This document shows positions 23,109-34,396 of a stretch of DNA of 64,000 nt, piece after piece. This DNA comes from Raphanus sativus (Eukaryota > Streptophyta > Magnoliopsida > Brassicales > Brassicaceae), in assembly GCF_000801105.2 (NCBI RefSeq), contig NC_079519.1, positions 30,107,288-30,171,287 on the forward strand, given 5' to 3'. The notes under the pieces are model-generated. The model saw only the letters and a list, made by a program, of their open reading frames with translations, searched no databases and had not been told where the DNA came from. Positions within the stretch are counted from its first letter, which is position 1, and every line of letters starts with the position of its first letter. The translations under genes and the position numbers were made by a program.

Positions 23109-26100
23109 CAGTGAACGAAGTGATCACTGCCGCCTACTCCAAGGAAGCAGAATTAAAGCTAAAAGGAACAACAGCAAAAAGAAGATCTTCAGAAGGACTC
23201 TATACTGAGTCAAGGGGAAGGTCGAACACTAGAGGTGAAGCAGGAGGAAGCAAACCATGGCACAACAAGTCAAGACACAACTCTAGATCGAAGTCTAGAG
23301 GGAAAGCCACTTCAAAGAATGACAAGACATGTTGGGTTTGTGGCAGTGATAGTCACTGGAAGAGGGACTGCCCCGAGAGGAAGAAATTTGCTAGCAACAA
23401 CAAACCTCAGAGTTCAGCGAATGTAGCTACGAATCTACCAGGACCAATGGGGCTTATAGCGAGCCTAACTGCATCACAAGAGGAGTGGGTGCTAGACTCA
23501 GGATGTACATTCCACATCACACCGAGGAAGGAGCTTCTAACTGAGTTCGAAGAATTCGATGGGAACAAAGTCATGATGGGGAATAATACATATTGTATGG
23601 TTCGTGGAATGGGGAAGATCACGATAGACAACCAAGACGGCTCAGTTGTAACGCTCAGCAATGTTAGATACATTCCTGAGATGGGGAGGAACCTGATCTC
23701 CTATGGTCAACTAGAGCAGTCAGGATGCAACTACAGAGGACAAGACTACATGATTCACTTCTACAGAGGAGAAAAGAAGGTTCTATCGGGCAAGTATACT
23801 AATGGTTTGTACTACTTGCAAGGAAGCGTCAGAAGGCCAGAAGTGAACTCTGCAAAGGAAGCTGTGGATCTCACCAGAAGATGGCATACACGGCTGGCAC
23901 ACATGAACCATAGATCGATGATGACACTAGCACGAAGAGGCTACGTGAAGAAAGAAGAAATTGGGGAGCTGGGATTTTGCGAGTCCTGCGCAATGGGAAA
24001 GTCTCACAGACAACGATTCCCAAAGGCGAAGCACGTCACCAAAGAAGTGTTGGAGTATATCCATACTGATCTTTGGGGATCACCAACTACAACTGAGAGC
24101 TTATCAGGGGCTCATTACTTCTTAACCTTAACTGATGACTATTCTAAGAAGGTTTGGATATATTTTCTTAAAACTAAAGATGAGGTTTTCTCTTGTTTTG
24201 CAGAATGGAAGCGGTTGGTGGAGAATCAGACGGGTAAACGCATCAAGTGCTTGAGGATGGACAACGGTCTAGAGTTCTGTAATCGGAAGATGGACACGTT
24301 GTGTAGGGAATCAGGGATCAAACGCCACAGGACATGTCCATACACCCCTCAACAGAACGGGGTCTCTGAGAGGATGAACAGGACGATAATTGACAAAGTG
24401 AGGGCAATGCTTCACGAGACTAGGTTAGATGGAAGCTACTGGGCAGAAGCAGCATCAACAGCGGTCTATCTAATCAACAGGTCGCCTAACGCATCAATAC
24501 AGTTTGAAGTTCCAGAGGCAAAGTGGATGGGAAGTGATCCAGAGTACAGACACTTGAGAAGCTTCGGGTGCATAGCTTATGTGCATCAGGTGAAAGAGAA
24601 GACAAGTCCAAGAGCTGCCAGAGGTATCTTCTTGGGTTATGAACAAGGAACGAAGGGGTATCGAGTGTGGTTGCTAGAGGAACAGAAGGTCGTCATCAGT
24701 AAAGATGTTGTGTTTAATGAAGAAAGATTCTTTAAGGATGTAAAGAAGGAGGAAGAGCAGGAAGTAGTTCACAAGAGCCAAGTACCGACGGAAGCAAAGA
24801 AGAAGGTTACATTCAGTAACGAGCTGGTGGAGTTTGAAGGAGAGAGTTCAAGTTCAGGTGGAGTGGATGAGGAAGAAGCAGTTCAGACTCAAGGAACCAC
24901 AGAAACAGAACTTGAAACAGGGGATGAGTCAGACAAGGATGAAGAGGTAACTCAAGATTTGGGAAACTATCTACTAGCGAGGGACAGAGAGAGAAGGACT
25001 ATCAAGCCTCCGTCAAAGTTTGAAGACGCAGACTTCCTAGCGTATGCACTGTCAAGTGCTGAAGACTTGGAGCTTGATGAGCCTAGGAGCTACAAGGAGG
25101 CAAGACGGAGTAAGAACTGGCGATTATGGATAGGAGCGTCAGATGAAGAAATGATCTCTCTCGATAAGAATGGTACGTGGGATTTGATAGAGAGACCAAA
25201 GGGACAGAAGGTTATCGGGTGCAAATGGTTGTACAAACTGAAACCTGAAATCCCAGGTGTAGAGCCACCACGATACAAGGGGAGACTTGTGGCTAAGGGA
25301 TATGCGCAAATAGAAGGGATTGATTACAATGACGTGTTCGCACCAGTGGTGAAACACGTCTCTATACGCATTCTCTTATCTGCAGTGGTGAACTACGACT
25401 TAGAGCTAGAACAGCTTGATGTAAAGACAGCATTTCTACATGGGACACTAAAGGAGAGGATCTACATGGAGCAGCCTGAAGGTTATGTGAAGAAAGGGAA
25501 GGAGGACCTAGTGTGTCTACTGAAGAAATCACTCTACGGTCTTAAGCAATCTCCAAGGGAGTGGAATCACAGATTCGATACTTTCATGATGAGTCAAAAT
25601 TACAGTAGAAGCGAGTATGACCCATGTGTTTACATGAAGGGATCGACTGTGGGAGATATGGTTTACTTGCTGATCTATGTGGACGACATGTTGATTGCAG
25701 CTAAGGATATGAGTAAGATTCAGAAGTTAAAGGAGCAGTTAAGCACTGAATTCGAAATGAAGGATCTGGGGCACGCAAGGAGGATACTAGGAGACAGAGC
25801 TAATTCTACCCTAGTCCTATCTCAGAGTGATTATCTAAAGAAAGTATTGAAGACATTTGACATGGAGGAGTGCAGAGCGGTGAGTACACCGCTTGGTACA
25901 CAGTTCAAGCTACGTTCTCTAACCAAAGACAACGAGGCAGAGCAGACTAGAGGGATGGAGGATATACCTTACACCAGTGCAGTAGGGAGTCTTATGTACG
26001 CAATGGTGGGCTCCAGGCCAGATCTTGCGTATGCAGTCGGGATGGTGTGCCGGTATATGAGTAATCCTGGAAAGGATCATTGGTTAGCAGTCAAATGGAT

Positions 26101-26629
26101 AATGCGGTATTTGAAAGGAGCATTGGAGTTGAACTTAACTTTCACAAAGGGAGACAAGTTCGAGGTCAGAGGCTACTGCGATTCAGATTATGCAGCGGAC
26201 TTGGATAAACGAAGATCTATTGCAGGCTACGTCTTCACGGTGGGAGGCAACACAGTGAGCTGGAGGTCGTCACTGCTGAAGACCATTGCTCTATCAACCA
26301 CGGAGGCAGAATACATGTCACTATCTGAAGCAATCAGAGAAGGAATATGGTTAAAAGGGATCTGCGAAGAGTTGAAGCTAAGTACAGGGGAGATTGAAGT
26401 TCATTGTGACTCGCAGAGTGCTATCTACTTGTCAAAGAACTTCGTCTACAGAGAAAGGTCAAAGCACATGGCGGTGAAATACAATTTCATTTGGGAAGTT
26501 ATAGCAGATGGAGTGGTGAAGGTCCTAAAGATACACACGTCTATAAATCCAGCAGATATGTTAACGAAGACCTTACCAGTGGAAAAGTTCAGCGGGTGTC
26601 TCACTTGGCTGAAGGTACTTGAAGCTTGA
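23004..26629 (+). CDS. Copia Gag C-terminus and Pol polyprotein
   Basis: Open without stops to 26629; the first ATG in this frame is at 23033, but coding similarity begins just before it. Counting from 23033: CCHC zinc knuckle CWVCGSDSHWKRDC (residues 100-113), aspartic protease motif LDSG (154-157), integrase with the HHCC region (RRWHTRLAHMNHRS... FCESCAMGK) and DDE core (HTDLWG, MDNGLEF, QNGVSERMN), reverse transcriptase with YVDD (about 882) and RNase H with CDSDYAADLDKRRS and STTEAEYMSL. The catalytic residues needed for each activity are visible, so only the frameshift upstream separates this from an active element. Confidence 0.95.
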
Positions 26630-26871
26630 AAACATAAGGGTCGTCAGTCGTCTTTGGAACTGAGAAGGCGGCAGAGTAATGGCGAATTGAGTCTCGGAAG
26701 CCAGAGAGACGAAGGTAGAAGAAGCCTGAAGCTGCAGGTGGAGGAAGCCTAGTTCGGAGTGAGGACAAACGAACTAGCACCAGGATCGGGAAGGGCCAAA
26801 GGAGGTGTCGGAGTTTATAAGGAAGGTGTCACCTCTCAGGCGGAGTCGTCGGTCGTCGGCGGAGTCACTCG

Positions 26872-26884
26872 CCAAGGTGGAGAT
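26872..26884 (+). promoter_or_regulatory. Copia polypurine tract
   Basis: The sequence ccaaggtggagat lies directly before the 3' LTR and is the expected plus-strand primer. Confidence 0.85.
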
Positions 26885-27395
26885 TGTGAGGTTGTGGCGT
26901 GAGACTCGTCTCGCCAACGATGAGTGGGCTTAGGTCCAAATGAGAACTGAAGACAGAAGAATGAAGATGGGCTTCGGTGACATAATGAGTTAGCCCATTG
27001 AAGAGGAAGACTGATATATATCAAGTGGATAAGGTTGTTGACGTAACAACCTTCTTCATCCTCTTCGTCGAGATATCTCTGTAACGATAGATTCACCATT
27101 GTTAGGAGAGATATCGAGCTTCTGTAAACACTACAAGAAAGAGATAGTGAATTACCAGGTCCCGATCCTGAAGGAGACGTACCTCGTCACATTGACAGGG
27201 AACTCTAAAACTTGCTTGTGTCATACGCTTTCATCATCTAGCTTCTTTCTTTGAATCAACGCAATACACACGAGTGATAGGAGTAGCGATCTGATCATCC
27301 GTGGGAGAACCTGCGTGAGTCAAGTAGAGAAAGATAGCTGGAGTGAGGAGACGATCGTGTTAGTAACGAGCGAGAGTTGGATCAAATCTTCTACA
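26885..27395 (+). repeat. Copia 3' LTR
   Basis: 511 bp, same length as the 5' LTR. By eye it differs at three sites (in the gcttaggcccaaat, ctgaaaacagaag and gtgacttaatg contexts), two transitions and one transversion. Confidence 0.97.
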
Positions 27396-27400
27396 GAGAC

Positions 27401-27700
27401 TTATAATAAAGGTCGTCCTAAAGACTTCCAATAAGAATCAAACCTAAATAACACGTCATATTAGTTATTACACGTCATATTCGCAAATGTACGTATTATC
27501 GTCAGAATGCTACCATTTCGGTTGACTTAAAGACCTTGGCCACCTTACAAAATCGATGCTGGCTGTATTTACTGCAAAAGGTCCCTTCTCATCCCTTCCC
27601 TTCATATCTGTGTGGGCACAAACGAAGGATGTTTCCTCTTGTATAATATAGCCTACTTGTATAGTATCAATAAATAGTTTGTGGAAAAACAATATTAAAC
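27401..27700 (-). pseudogene. Inverted remnant of a lipase promoter
   Basis: Read on the minus strand, 27700 to about 27470 matches the lipase upstream region in order: ccacaaact, gaaacatccttcgtttgtgc, aagggatgag, ccttttgca, acagcca, gtcaacc, aaatggtagca, gcgaatatgac. The same series is found on the plus strand upstream of lipases A, B and C. No lipase coding sequence follows on that strand, since the Copia element lies there. It is therefore a truncated, inverted fourth copy of the promoter. Confidence 0.75.
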
Positions 27701-29122
27701 ACTGCGTATAATTAATACAAAAGTAAAGACAAGGTGACCCGCGGGCTGTCCCGCAAAGGCTCGTGTAAATTGCGGGGTGGGTTTGGTCATAGACTCATAG
27801 GTTTCGAGTACGGCATGCCATAGCGGGCTGACCCACAGAGATCCTCAGGAAGTGGAGATCGCGGCAGACAGGCCACGGCGGGGCGGGTAGCTCAATTTCC
27901 GTATGTAGTATAGATTAAGTTTTAAAATGTGTCGAGTTTTGATAAGTTTTTGGTCATGGAACATGTGTAGGCCCATGATTTCGGCCAACTAAGCCCTATA
28001 TAATTAAGATGCTGGCCGGGTAGAATCTTAAATTCAAATTAGTAGTTAGGGGAATTTTCCAATAATTGGGACCGTGAGAGGGATACTACAGTCAAGTCAA
28101 CCCAATAATCAAATCAAAACATGCCTGCATCTTTGACTAAACATGCCCACACTCAATCAAAAGCTAATATACCTGCTCATGCAAAATATAGTAGTATAGA
28201 TGACCAAATCCAGCATCGAACTTCTGTTTTATTTTCTTCAAAAATGACCTCTTCGAATGATACATTAACGTCCTACTTAATCATTTACATTATAATTAAC
28301 TCACAATGTCTAAATTTGTTTTTAATAAACTGATTTATTGATATGATTCAAGTGGTAACTTCCTTCATTTTTGGCCACAGGGACCTGATAAGATAGGATA
28401 GGATACGAAGAGAAGAGACGATAATACAGCCAACGATTTTAAGGTGTTTCAGTCAACCAAAATGGTAGGACTCTAACGAGTATATGTACGTTTGCGAATA
28501 TCATCTTGCTCTCTTATTTGGGAATATGACTCGTCGTCAGCTTGCTCTCTTATTAGGGTTTCTTATAAATAAAAAATAGAGAAGAAAGAAGGATATCATC
28601 TATTCTTGTTTAAGAGACTCAAGTTTCGCAATCTGCATGTTATATTTTCAATGCACCACAGCTTTTTAATATTTTTTTGCTAAAAGGTTAATATTCATAT
28701 TAACGAAAAAGTTAGAATTTTACAAAATTTTATAGCGCCACCATGGCAAAAAGGTGGAAAACAAAAATTGAACTAAAGAGAAAAACCAAAGAGGTTCTTT
28801 ATCTAAGTCAGAGAGATATAATGGAGCTGAAGTGCTTTCTTTTCTTCTTGGAAAATCCCATGAAGATATTTTGTCACATGCCCTCAGAATTTTCATTCTT
28901 ACTTAATTAGTCCAAGTAAGACTCAATTATATTCAATTCTAGTTTTAAACTTGCTCTTATTAAATTCTTATTCTAAGTCTTTAGTTTTTACTCATTTAGA
29001 ATACGAACAAATGGTATAAAGTGTCTTACCAATTTTTTCAAAAAAAAGTTTCTCACTGAGGAGTACTTGTCAGAATTTTACCTTTTCCATTTCTCTCTTC
29101 TTTTTTTGTAACACTTCACGAC
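27701..29122. other. Intergenic DNA with a GC-rich patch and lipase B upstream sequence
   Basis: At 27735-27900 there is a GC-rich patch (acccgcgggctgtcccgc, cggcggggcgggtag) unlike its surroundings; such patches occur in hAT-type termini, but no ends can be set. From 28020 to 28560 the lipase upstream repeat is seen on the plus strand. The rest is AT-rich with no gene. Confidence 0.5.
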
Positions 29123-29966
29123 AAAGGATATAGTCTATTTCTCAAACTTTTTTTCTCTCTCTAGACCAATTCTCTCCGTCTTCTCTCTAGTTCCACGACT
29201 CACGGTTAATCTCTCCGGCCAGCGGTTCTGGCTTTCTCGCCACTGCCGGTCCGGCTTTAAGTTCTCTAGGCTTTTCTTTTTTTTCTTCTTGCTTTGCTTT
29301 TTTTATCGGCTTAAAAACGGGGTTGATTCGTCATCACTCTGTTTTCCTCTGATTCCGGCCATGCATCGTCTTTTCCGGTGGTGGTCTGGCGTATGCTTTT
29401 GGGGCCGTACCGTTTCCTCTCCGGTAGTGGTCGCCGGCTTTCGGTTCTCGCGGAAGGGTTTGAGCTGTAGAAAGGTGTATTTGTTGTGGTGGGTTGGTGG
29501 CCGAATTTGGGTGAGATCTTGGCGTAATCGAGGGATGCTCCCTGAAGATCGGGCCTTGATATGAAGACTCCGAATCCAATACCTCCGATATTGTCGTCGG
29601 CGGTGGATTTTCGGTGGTCGTGTTTCGTGTCCCGGTGGTTCCGGAGATGGTGCTCAGTTTCGATACAGTGTCGACTTCCAGGCGGGAAGGAAGTGGTGAT
29701 TTGCGAATCCGATGAGGTTTCGGCTTTGGTCCCGGCGGTGGTTTCCAGACTTTTCCGATGTTGACGCTTCGCTATCTCGACACGCGTCTCTTTGGTGGGT
29801 GATCGTTCCACGTGGAGCGGTGGGTGGGATGGGTCGGGTCAAATTTTAATTCGGTTTTGGGTTTGGACTGTAATAAGCCTGTTGGGCCTTAGTGTTTGTA
29901 ATCGGGTCTTTTTAGGTATTTTTAATAATATAAGATGGCATAAAAAAAGGATATAGTCTATTTCTC
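29123..29966 (+). mobile_element. Non-coding retroposon (Sadhu-like or LINE-derived) with a 21-bp target duplication
   Basis: The same 21 bases (starting aaaggatatagtc, ending tatttctc) occur at 29123-29143 and 29946-29966. The 802-bp insert between them ends in cataaaaaaa. A long target duplication plus poly(A) shows target-primed retroposition. The body is markedly GC-richer than its neighbours and starts with ctctctctagaccaattctc. Frames on both strands are short or unlike known proteins. Size and lack of coding potential resemble Arabidopsis Sadhu elements; a LINE 5'/3' deletion derivative is the alternative. Confidence 0.75.
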
Positions 29967-30664
29967 TCTTCTATCTTTCTTTTTTTACTATTATTTTGGG
30001 TAAGAAACTTTTCTAGGAGATTACCAATATGGATGTTTTTGTCGTCATGTATTTATGTTTTTTTGTCAACACTTGTAGTTGTATTTGTGGGAAATATCCT
30101 TTTTGGGTAACACAATTTGCTTTTTTTTTGACATTTCTTCTGCACGTGCTTTCTTAGAAAGAACATTCTCGTCAACTAAATAAAAGTTTCTATAAGTAGA
30201 AACACTCTCTTCAGCCTGTGATCTCATATCTCATCAAATTTGGTTAAATTTGATTCTGATCTACTCTGACACAAAAAGGTATGTTCTGTTTCTTTTAATT
30301 TTAGATTTCCCGAATTTGGATATTAATATATTCCTAGCAAAAAATATATTAAAATATTCGAGTTATATATCCACCAAATTTTAAAGTTTAATGTTTTGGC
30401 CAAAGATTTCTACACTGCAATTAGTTGTCTTGTGTAGGTTGCATAGCTGGATTTGTTTTCCAGTTTCCAACAAGGATGTTTTTCTTTTCTTGTGGAAATC
30501 ATCTCTCGTTGTGAAAAATAAATGGCGTACTAGAAATATGTGAAAATGATGTACATAGTTTGTATTTGTAGTAAAATTTGCATTTTGTTCTTCACCGTTA
30601 AACTTGAAACTAGTTTGGTTTGTAATTTGCTGTGTAACACATAGGGAGAAGAACAAGAAGGAAA
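29967..30664 (+). promoter_or_regulatory. Lipase B upstream region and non-coding first exon
   Basis: The block tctcatatctcatcaaat to aaaaag|gtatgttc (about 30221-30285) matches the 5' UTR exon and donor of lipases A and C. The retroposon lies only some 300 bases upstream of this exon. Confidence 0.5.
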
Positions 30665-32394
30665 ATGGGAGGAGGAGTGAATCGCGATGATTTCAGCCGT
30701 GTTGGCCCCCACTATCTTACCTGTGTTGATTGGTACAATTTTATTGTTTCATATACTTCCATCAAAATTCAAAATAAATATTGCTTTGCTTTTTCGTTTA
30801 AACCGTAGAGTACCAAATTATATAGAAGGGTTAAAGAACTGTTACGATAGACGATGGAAGTTTTTACTAAAACCTAATACAATAACTTCATGTGCTTACT
30901 AGAATCTAAATCTTACTTTGTTTTTTTTTAATAGGTCAAACTCCAACCATCGGACCGCAGTGACATCAAGTTTGGTACAGGGAGTCTACTCAATGCAACG
31001 GGATAGGATGAAGAAACGGAAACCACTATCCAACCCCTGGTGGGAATCCTTTGGTTTCTCTTTAGACAAGCCCTTGATCAACGAAGATGATAACTCCATA
31101 TACGGTGCCGTTTTCGAGTATAAAAACAACCAGAATATACCTCATTCGGGATCGGGAGTGCCTCCGAGTTACGTGATTGCCTTTCGCGGCACGATGCTGA
31201 AATTCAAAACTTGGCGTAAGGATTTGGAAGAAGACCTTCGATGCTTGTTCACCAACCTTAGCAACGGAACTAGGTTCAAACATGCCATACAAACAATCGA
31301 AACTGTGCTGGAGAAACACAGTACCAAGAAAACTTCTGTCTGGCTCACTGGACACTCTCTCGGAGCAGGTATAGCGTTGTTGGCTGGGAAGACCATGACG
31401 AAACGTGGATTCCCTCTCGAGACTTACGTATTCAGCCCGCCCATCTCGTCTATTCCTCTAGATAGTCTATCTGGTCTTGATGTGGTTAAAGACATCTTTC
31501 GATTCGCCGAGTGTATCTTCAAAGTGACCTTATCCGTGCTCTTTGATCTCAAGGTAAATAACATAGAACACCTTCAATCTATTACTCTATTTTTTTATTT
31601 TGAAAATAAGTAAATATATAATAGAACTAAATCTTACTTCAACGATATTTCTTAATATAATAAAAATGGAATAGTGTATTGAAAATTTAAAATAATATTG
31701 GAGAAGAATATAGCAAATTTCATTTTGACATAAAAATAAAGTAGGGTGGAGATACTTTTAGTATGTAAATAACTTGAAAATTTTGCTCTACTAAAGATTT
31801 ACTGATTCAGTTAACCATGGTGATCTCGTTATTGGAAATGCACTTTAGTTTTTTTTTCTTTCTCAACATAATATTCGGAATTAACTTGGTTAAACCATAA
31901 ACTAAAAAAACAACTTATATTATTTGGTGACCTTGTCTTGAGAATTTTCTTTGTTTATCTTTTATCTTTGACTATTACAGACTAAAGCAGACGATCCAAG
32001 AATAGCAAAGTGGATACCTTACGTATATGTGAACCCATCAGATATAGTCTGTGCAGAATACATTGGTCTTTTGAAACACAAAAACGTCATGGCTGATTTC
32101 GGATTAAGCGAATTTGAGATTCTTGGTGCTGGAGTCTCTATCAGGAGTCTTGTTTTCGGAGATGAAATAGGAGAACCTATTCAACTTCTTTCGTCAGCCG
32201 ATATGACAGTAAACAAGAATAAACCTAATGTTGAGACAAATAATATGCTTAAGAAATGGTGGTATAAGTTTAAGAAGGCTCATGCTCTTGCTCAATGGTG
32301 GGATCCAAACCCAGATCTTCGGGTAAATTGGGAAACCCACAGCATTAGGCCATCTACACCATGTCTGGATATGGAGCCAACATCCTCCTCTTGA
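30665..32394 (+). CDS. Class-3-lipase-like alpha/beta hydrolase, lipase B, complete
   Basis: Exons 30665-30732, 30935-31553 and 31981-32394 give 366 residues, the longest of the three copies. The start MGGGVNRDDFSRVGPHYL differs from A and C, while WWESFGFSL, SIYGAVFEY, AFRGT and GHSLG (about 162-166, serine 164) are kept. The C-terminus has an extra tail ending MEPTSSS. It is clearly more diverged from A and C than these are from each other, so it is an older tandem copy. The B/pseudo-PI4K pair mirrors the C/PI4K pair. Predicted serine esterase; substrate and location unknown, and no signal peptide is evident. Confidence 0.92.
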
Positions 32395-32855
32395 CCCCTT
32401 TTCTAAGGATTTTCCTTAGTATATGCTTGGGAACCATCTATCATCCATCTACCCTTTTTCGGTTTCTTCAACTTTTCCTTTTGTTGTTGTTTTCCATGTG
32501 TTTGAAACGCTTGTTACGTTGTAAAAGCTCTTTAAAATATTTTATTTGTGGGTCAAAACAAAGAAAAAACATACATCTATTCTATTAAAACATCGAAGGT
32601 GATTGGTTGGGGCTATAGAGATGACTTTACCTTTAGTTTTTAGTTATAACCTTAAAAACACCAATCAATCATGTTTTATATTGGTTTTTAAAGTTACAAT
32701 AAAATAAAATAAAAAACGGTCGTAACAACTTCATTTTCTAAAGCATAACTTTTTTAGCTGTTGGAAATTTTAAAGCTACATTAATTAAAGCTAAATCAAA
32801 AAATTATACAATCTAAGTTCTACAATTACAGCTAAACCAATCATCCACAATATCA
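32395..32855. other. 3' flank of lipase B with a possible MITE
   Basis: The first 190 bases are probable 3' UTR. From about 32599 (gtgattggttggggctata) to 32846 (cagctaaaccaatcatcc) the ends are imperfect inverted repeats around gattggtt, as in some hAT MITEs, but no target duplication can be set. Confidence 0.4.
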
Positions 32856-33940
32856 TCTATATTATTAAAAGATAAGTACACATATAGAATACCCCTTAGT
32901 TTTAAGTGTTATTTACACTTTCATGCCACTGACATTAAATAATATTTCCTATTTTAATGTTGTCTTTTCCACTTTGATTAATGTGTTTTCCAAAATTAAA
33001 TTTGAATTAAATACACAATTAAATAATACTTCCTATTTTAATGTTGTTTTTTCACTTACATTAATGTGTTTTCTAAAATTAAATTTGAATTAAATACATT
33101 TCATTAACTTCTCAATTAAATCAATGTTAAATTCAAAAAAATACATTTTTCACTTTGATTAATGTGTTTAATGGACAAACGATTTTTATTGGGCAAACGA
33201 TTCATGGAAAATATAATATCAACTCTTCATTGAAAAAATTTGAACGAAAAAAAAATATTACCAAATTTGAACCGAAACTAGATAATATCCAAACAGATTT
33301 ACCATTTTGGTATCTAGAGAACCATAACTAAACCTTATTCGAACGAAATATTTTGGATATTCGAATGTATTTAAATCATATTTATATACTTCAATATGTT
33401 AGCTATTTTCGAGTTAATATCCAAGATATAAGCTATTTTAAGTTGATTTGAAATATAAAAAATAGTCAAAAGTAAACATCTAAAGTAGATAAACAATAAT
33501 CAAAACACCAAAAATATTTAAAATATATGTATATTTATTCTTCATCCAAATATTCAAGTTAAATTTATTTTAATTTTTAATTTGGATACTTTAACTTACA
33601 TTACTCAAATTTACATGTTATATTTTTTTAGATTTAAAGATATTTAAAGATATATAAATTTCGAAAATTTTAAAATAATTTAAACAGGTTATCAAACCCG
33701 CAAAGATCTAAATCAAACCGGAATCAAAGTTTATAAATACCCGAATAGAGCTAGAATCTTTAACTCAAAAATCTCAAACCCGAAATTTTTTTAACCGAAT
33801 TCAAGTGGATACCCAAATACATATCCCTAGCTTAGTCAATATAAAACGATCAAATATTATAAATATACTATTTAGTATAAATAAATAAAAATTAAAACTG
33901 AAAATTAATATCCGTGCAGTCGCACGGATCAAGATCTAGT
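32856..33940 (+). mobile_element. Non-autonomous Helitron
   Basis: Starts TCTATATTATTAAAAGATAA after an A, and ends ccgtgcagtcgcacgg (hairpin) atcaagatctag before a T. Length is 1085 bp. The first part (ccactgacattaaataat, ttccaaaattaaatttgaat) and the ttaaccgaattcaagtgg part match the inverted Helitron at 41838-42892, so both belong to one family. Confidence 0.88.
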
Positions 33941-34396
33941 GAACTATTAATATAGATGTTCATTAATATAGATGTGGTCCAACTACTTTAATACAATTAA
34001 TAAAATTTCTTAATATTATACAAAAAAAAAACATAAATACGACTAAAAACCATAAATATAAAAACTAAATTCTAAAAATATATAAAACAAAAAATATTTT
34101 TGCTCGGGTCATAATAATATAAGATATAAGTTCATCCGATCCATAGTATTAGTAATTTAGTATATATAAAAATGAGCTTGTTCATCATCCATAGCTGAAA
34201 TGAGTAACACAGGAACCTTATTGAACCCAGAAACACAGAAACATGACCATTCTATAAACCCAACCCACGTACTGTTTCCAAAAGCCAAGGTTGAGTTCAA
34301 AGGCATTGATACACTTATTACTTTTTTTATGAACAGGGATATACATCTTGCGTAAGAGTAGTGAGCGAAATCCTGAGTATGCAATAACGATATTTT
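33941..34396. other. 3' flank of the PI4K-like pseudogene
   Basis: AT-rich. The part from 34175 (ttgttcatcatccatagctg) matches the 3' flank of the intact PI4K gene at 45790 onward, confirming that the duplication extends past the stop codon. Confidence 0.6.

Larger units (their letters stand above)
21768..27395 (+). mobile_element. Full-length Ty1/Copia LTR retrotransposon
   Basis: The element is 5628 bp with 511-bp LTRs (TG...CA) and a perfect 5-bp target duplication gagac (21763-21767 and 27396-27400). It has a tRNA-Met-type primer binding site, a polypurine tract and a gag-pol region in the order capsid, protease, integrase, reverse transcriptase, RNase H, which defines Copia. The LTRs differ at three positions by eye. 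It sits in intergenic DNA between lipase A and the inverted promoter remnant. Confidence 0.98.

Noticed and set aside
29311..29811. A 166-residue open frame on the minus strand in the GC-rich retroposon
   Set aside because: It has low complexity, no known domain and several overlapping open frames on both strands. Open frames are expected by chance in a GC-rich patch.
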